NCBI GenBank assembly: GCA_051453625.1 | Contig: JBOZIK010000001.1 | Location: 39,511,186-39,552,105 of the forward strand | DNA from: Welwitschia mirabilis | Taxonomy: Eukaryota; Gnetophyta; Gnetopsida; Welwitschiales | Reading direction: 5' to 3' | DNA length: 40,920 bases | Shown here: piece by piece, positions 40,581 through 40,920 of the stretch | Layout of the letters: every line of letters begins with the position of its first letter | How positions within the stretch are numbered: the stretch's first letter is position 1 | Program-made: the position numbers and the translations under genes | Notes under the pieces: generated by a model | What the model saw: the letters and a program-made list of their open reading frames with translations, nothing else | Databases searched by the model: none | Told to the model about the DNA's origin: nothing

Positions 40581-40920
40581 CATTAATTACATGAGTTTAT
40601 GAAAGGATTTATTCAAAGTGATTTATGACTTGTAGCAAGATTATCCTCTTTGTAAAAAGGTAAAGAAAGAAGGGATTGAAGGATTTACAGTCTCAACTAA
40701 TGAATTTGTTACTTATTTAGGGAGAGTTATAGTACCAAATGAGGAACAAGTAAAGAAAATCATTTTCCAGAAGTTTCATGATACACGATATGCCATCCAT
40801 ACATGAGTTAACAAGATGTACAAGGATATCAAGTAATATTTCTGGTGGTCAAGGATGAAGTCTGAGATTGTGAATTATGTGATAAAATGCATGACTTACC
40901 AATTAGTCAAGGCTAAACAT
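40581..40920 (+). pseudogene. G2: Ty3/gypsy integrase zinc-binding domain, runs off the window
   Basis: After a linker (GRVIVPNEEQVKKIIFQKFH) comes the HHCC region: H in FHDTRYAIHT, then VNKMYKDIK, YFWWSRMKSEI and VIKCMTYQLVKAKH, where the second Cys of C-x2-C is Tyr. The order RT-RNase H-integrase identifies Ty3/gypsy, and the wording is close to chromoviruses. The core and any chromodomain lie beyond 40920. Confidence 0.85.

Noticed and set aside
13970-40920. G1 and G2 as the two halves of one gypsy element split by element B
   Set aside because: Both contain the same dozen residues at the RT start, about 100 unrelated bases separate G1 from the B insertion, and over 3 kb of other sequence precede G2.

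Overview
This is a repeat-dominated stretch of nuclear DNA from a flowering plant. It holds nested LTR retrotransposons, plant-type splice sites, AT-rich spacers and scaffold N gaps, and no bacterial gene structure. I cannot name the species. Almost everything recognisable is decayed Ty1/copia (Sirevirus-like) or Ty3/gypsy sequence. The one clear exception is the 3' end of an ordinary spliced gene at 11.4-12.0 kb.

Layout. 1-540 is AT-rich and unassigned. 541-985 looks like an LTR fragment rich in GATCGCGATC palindromes. 986-5018 is a 5'-truncated copia element on + (element A: RT end, RNase H, palindromic spacer, a third ORF 'ORF3', two polypurine tracts, 3' LTR). 5019-5470 is an inverted LTR fragment of the same family (C). 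5547-6534 is a gap whose flanks repeat each other. 6.6-14.4 kb holds unassigned sequence, a copia integrase relic (E), two SINE-like tracts, four exons ending a host-like gene, a 30-bp tandem repeat and a gypsy pol relic (G1).

14428-36678 is a nested block on the minus strand. Outer element B (LTRs 14428-15489 and 35575-36678, TSD GGAAC/GGAAT) is split inside its reverse transcriptase by inner element D (LTRs 18257-19539 and 29947-31276, perfect TSD CTCTT). The B reading frame is continuous once D and one TSD copy are discounted. D contains two internal regions in tandem (19540-26003 and 26104-29946), separated by a 100-N gap where a middle LTR would be expected. 36.7-39.8 kb is purine-rich, with a CT microsatellite and an 898-N gap. 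39.87-40.92 kb is a decayed Ty3/gypsy pol (G2) running off the window.

The most interesting signal is a set of short CpG-centred palindromes, a different core per family (GGACGTCC in A/B/C, GGTCGACC in D, GATCGCGATC at 541-985). In A, B and D they sit in the U3 part of the LTR and again in the spacer between pol and ORF3. There they are followed by a pyrimidine-rich leader and the ORF3 start, and in D by a telo-box. This looks like an LTR-like promoter module reused inside the element. Several gaps also appear to be assembly artefacts: two are flanked by exact 77-bp duplications.
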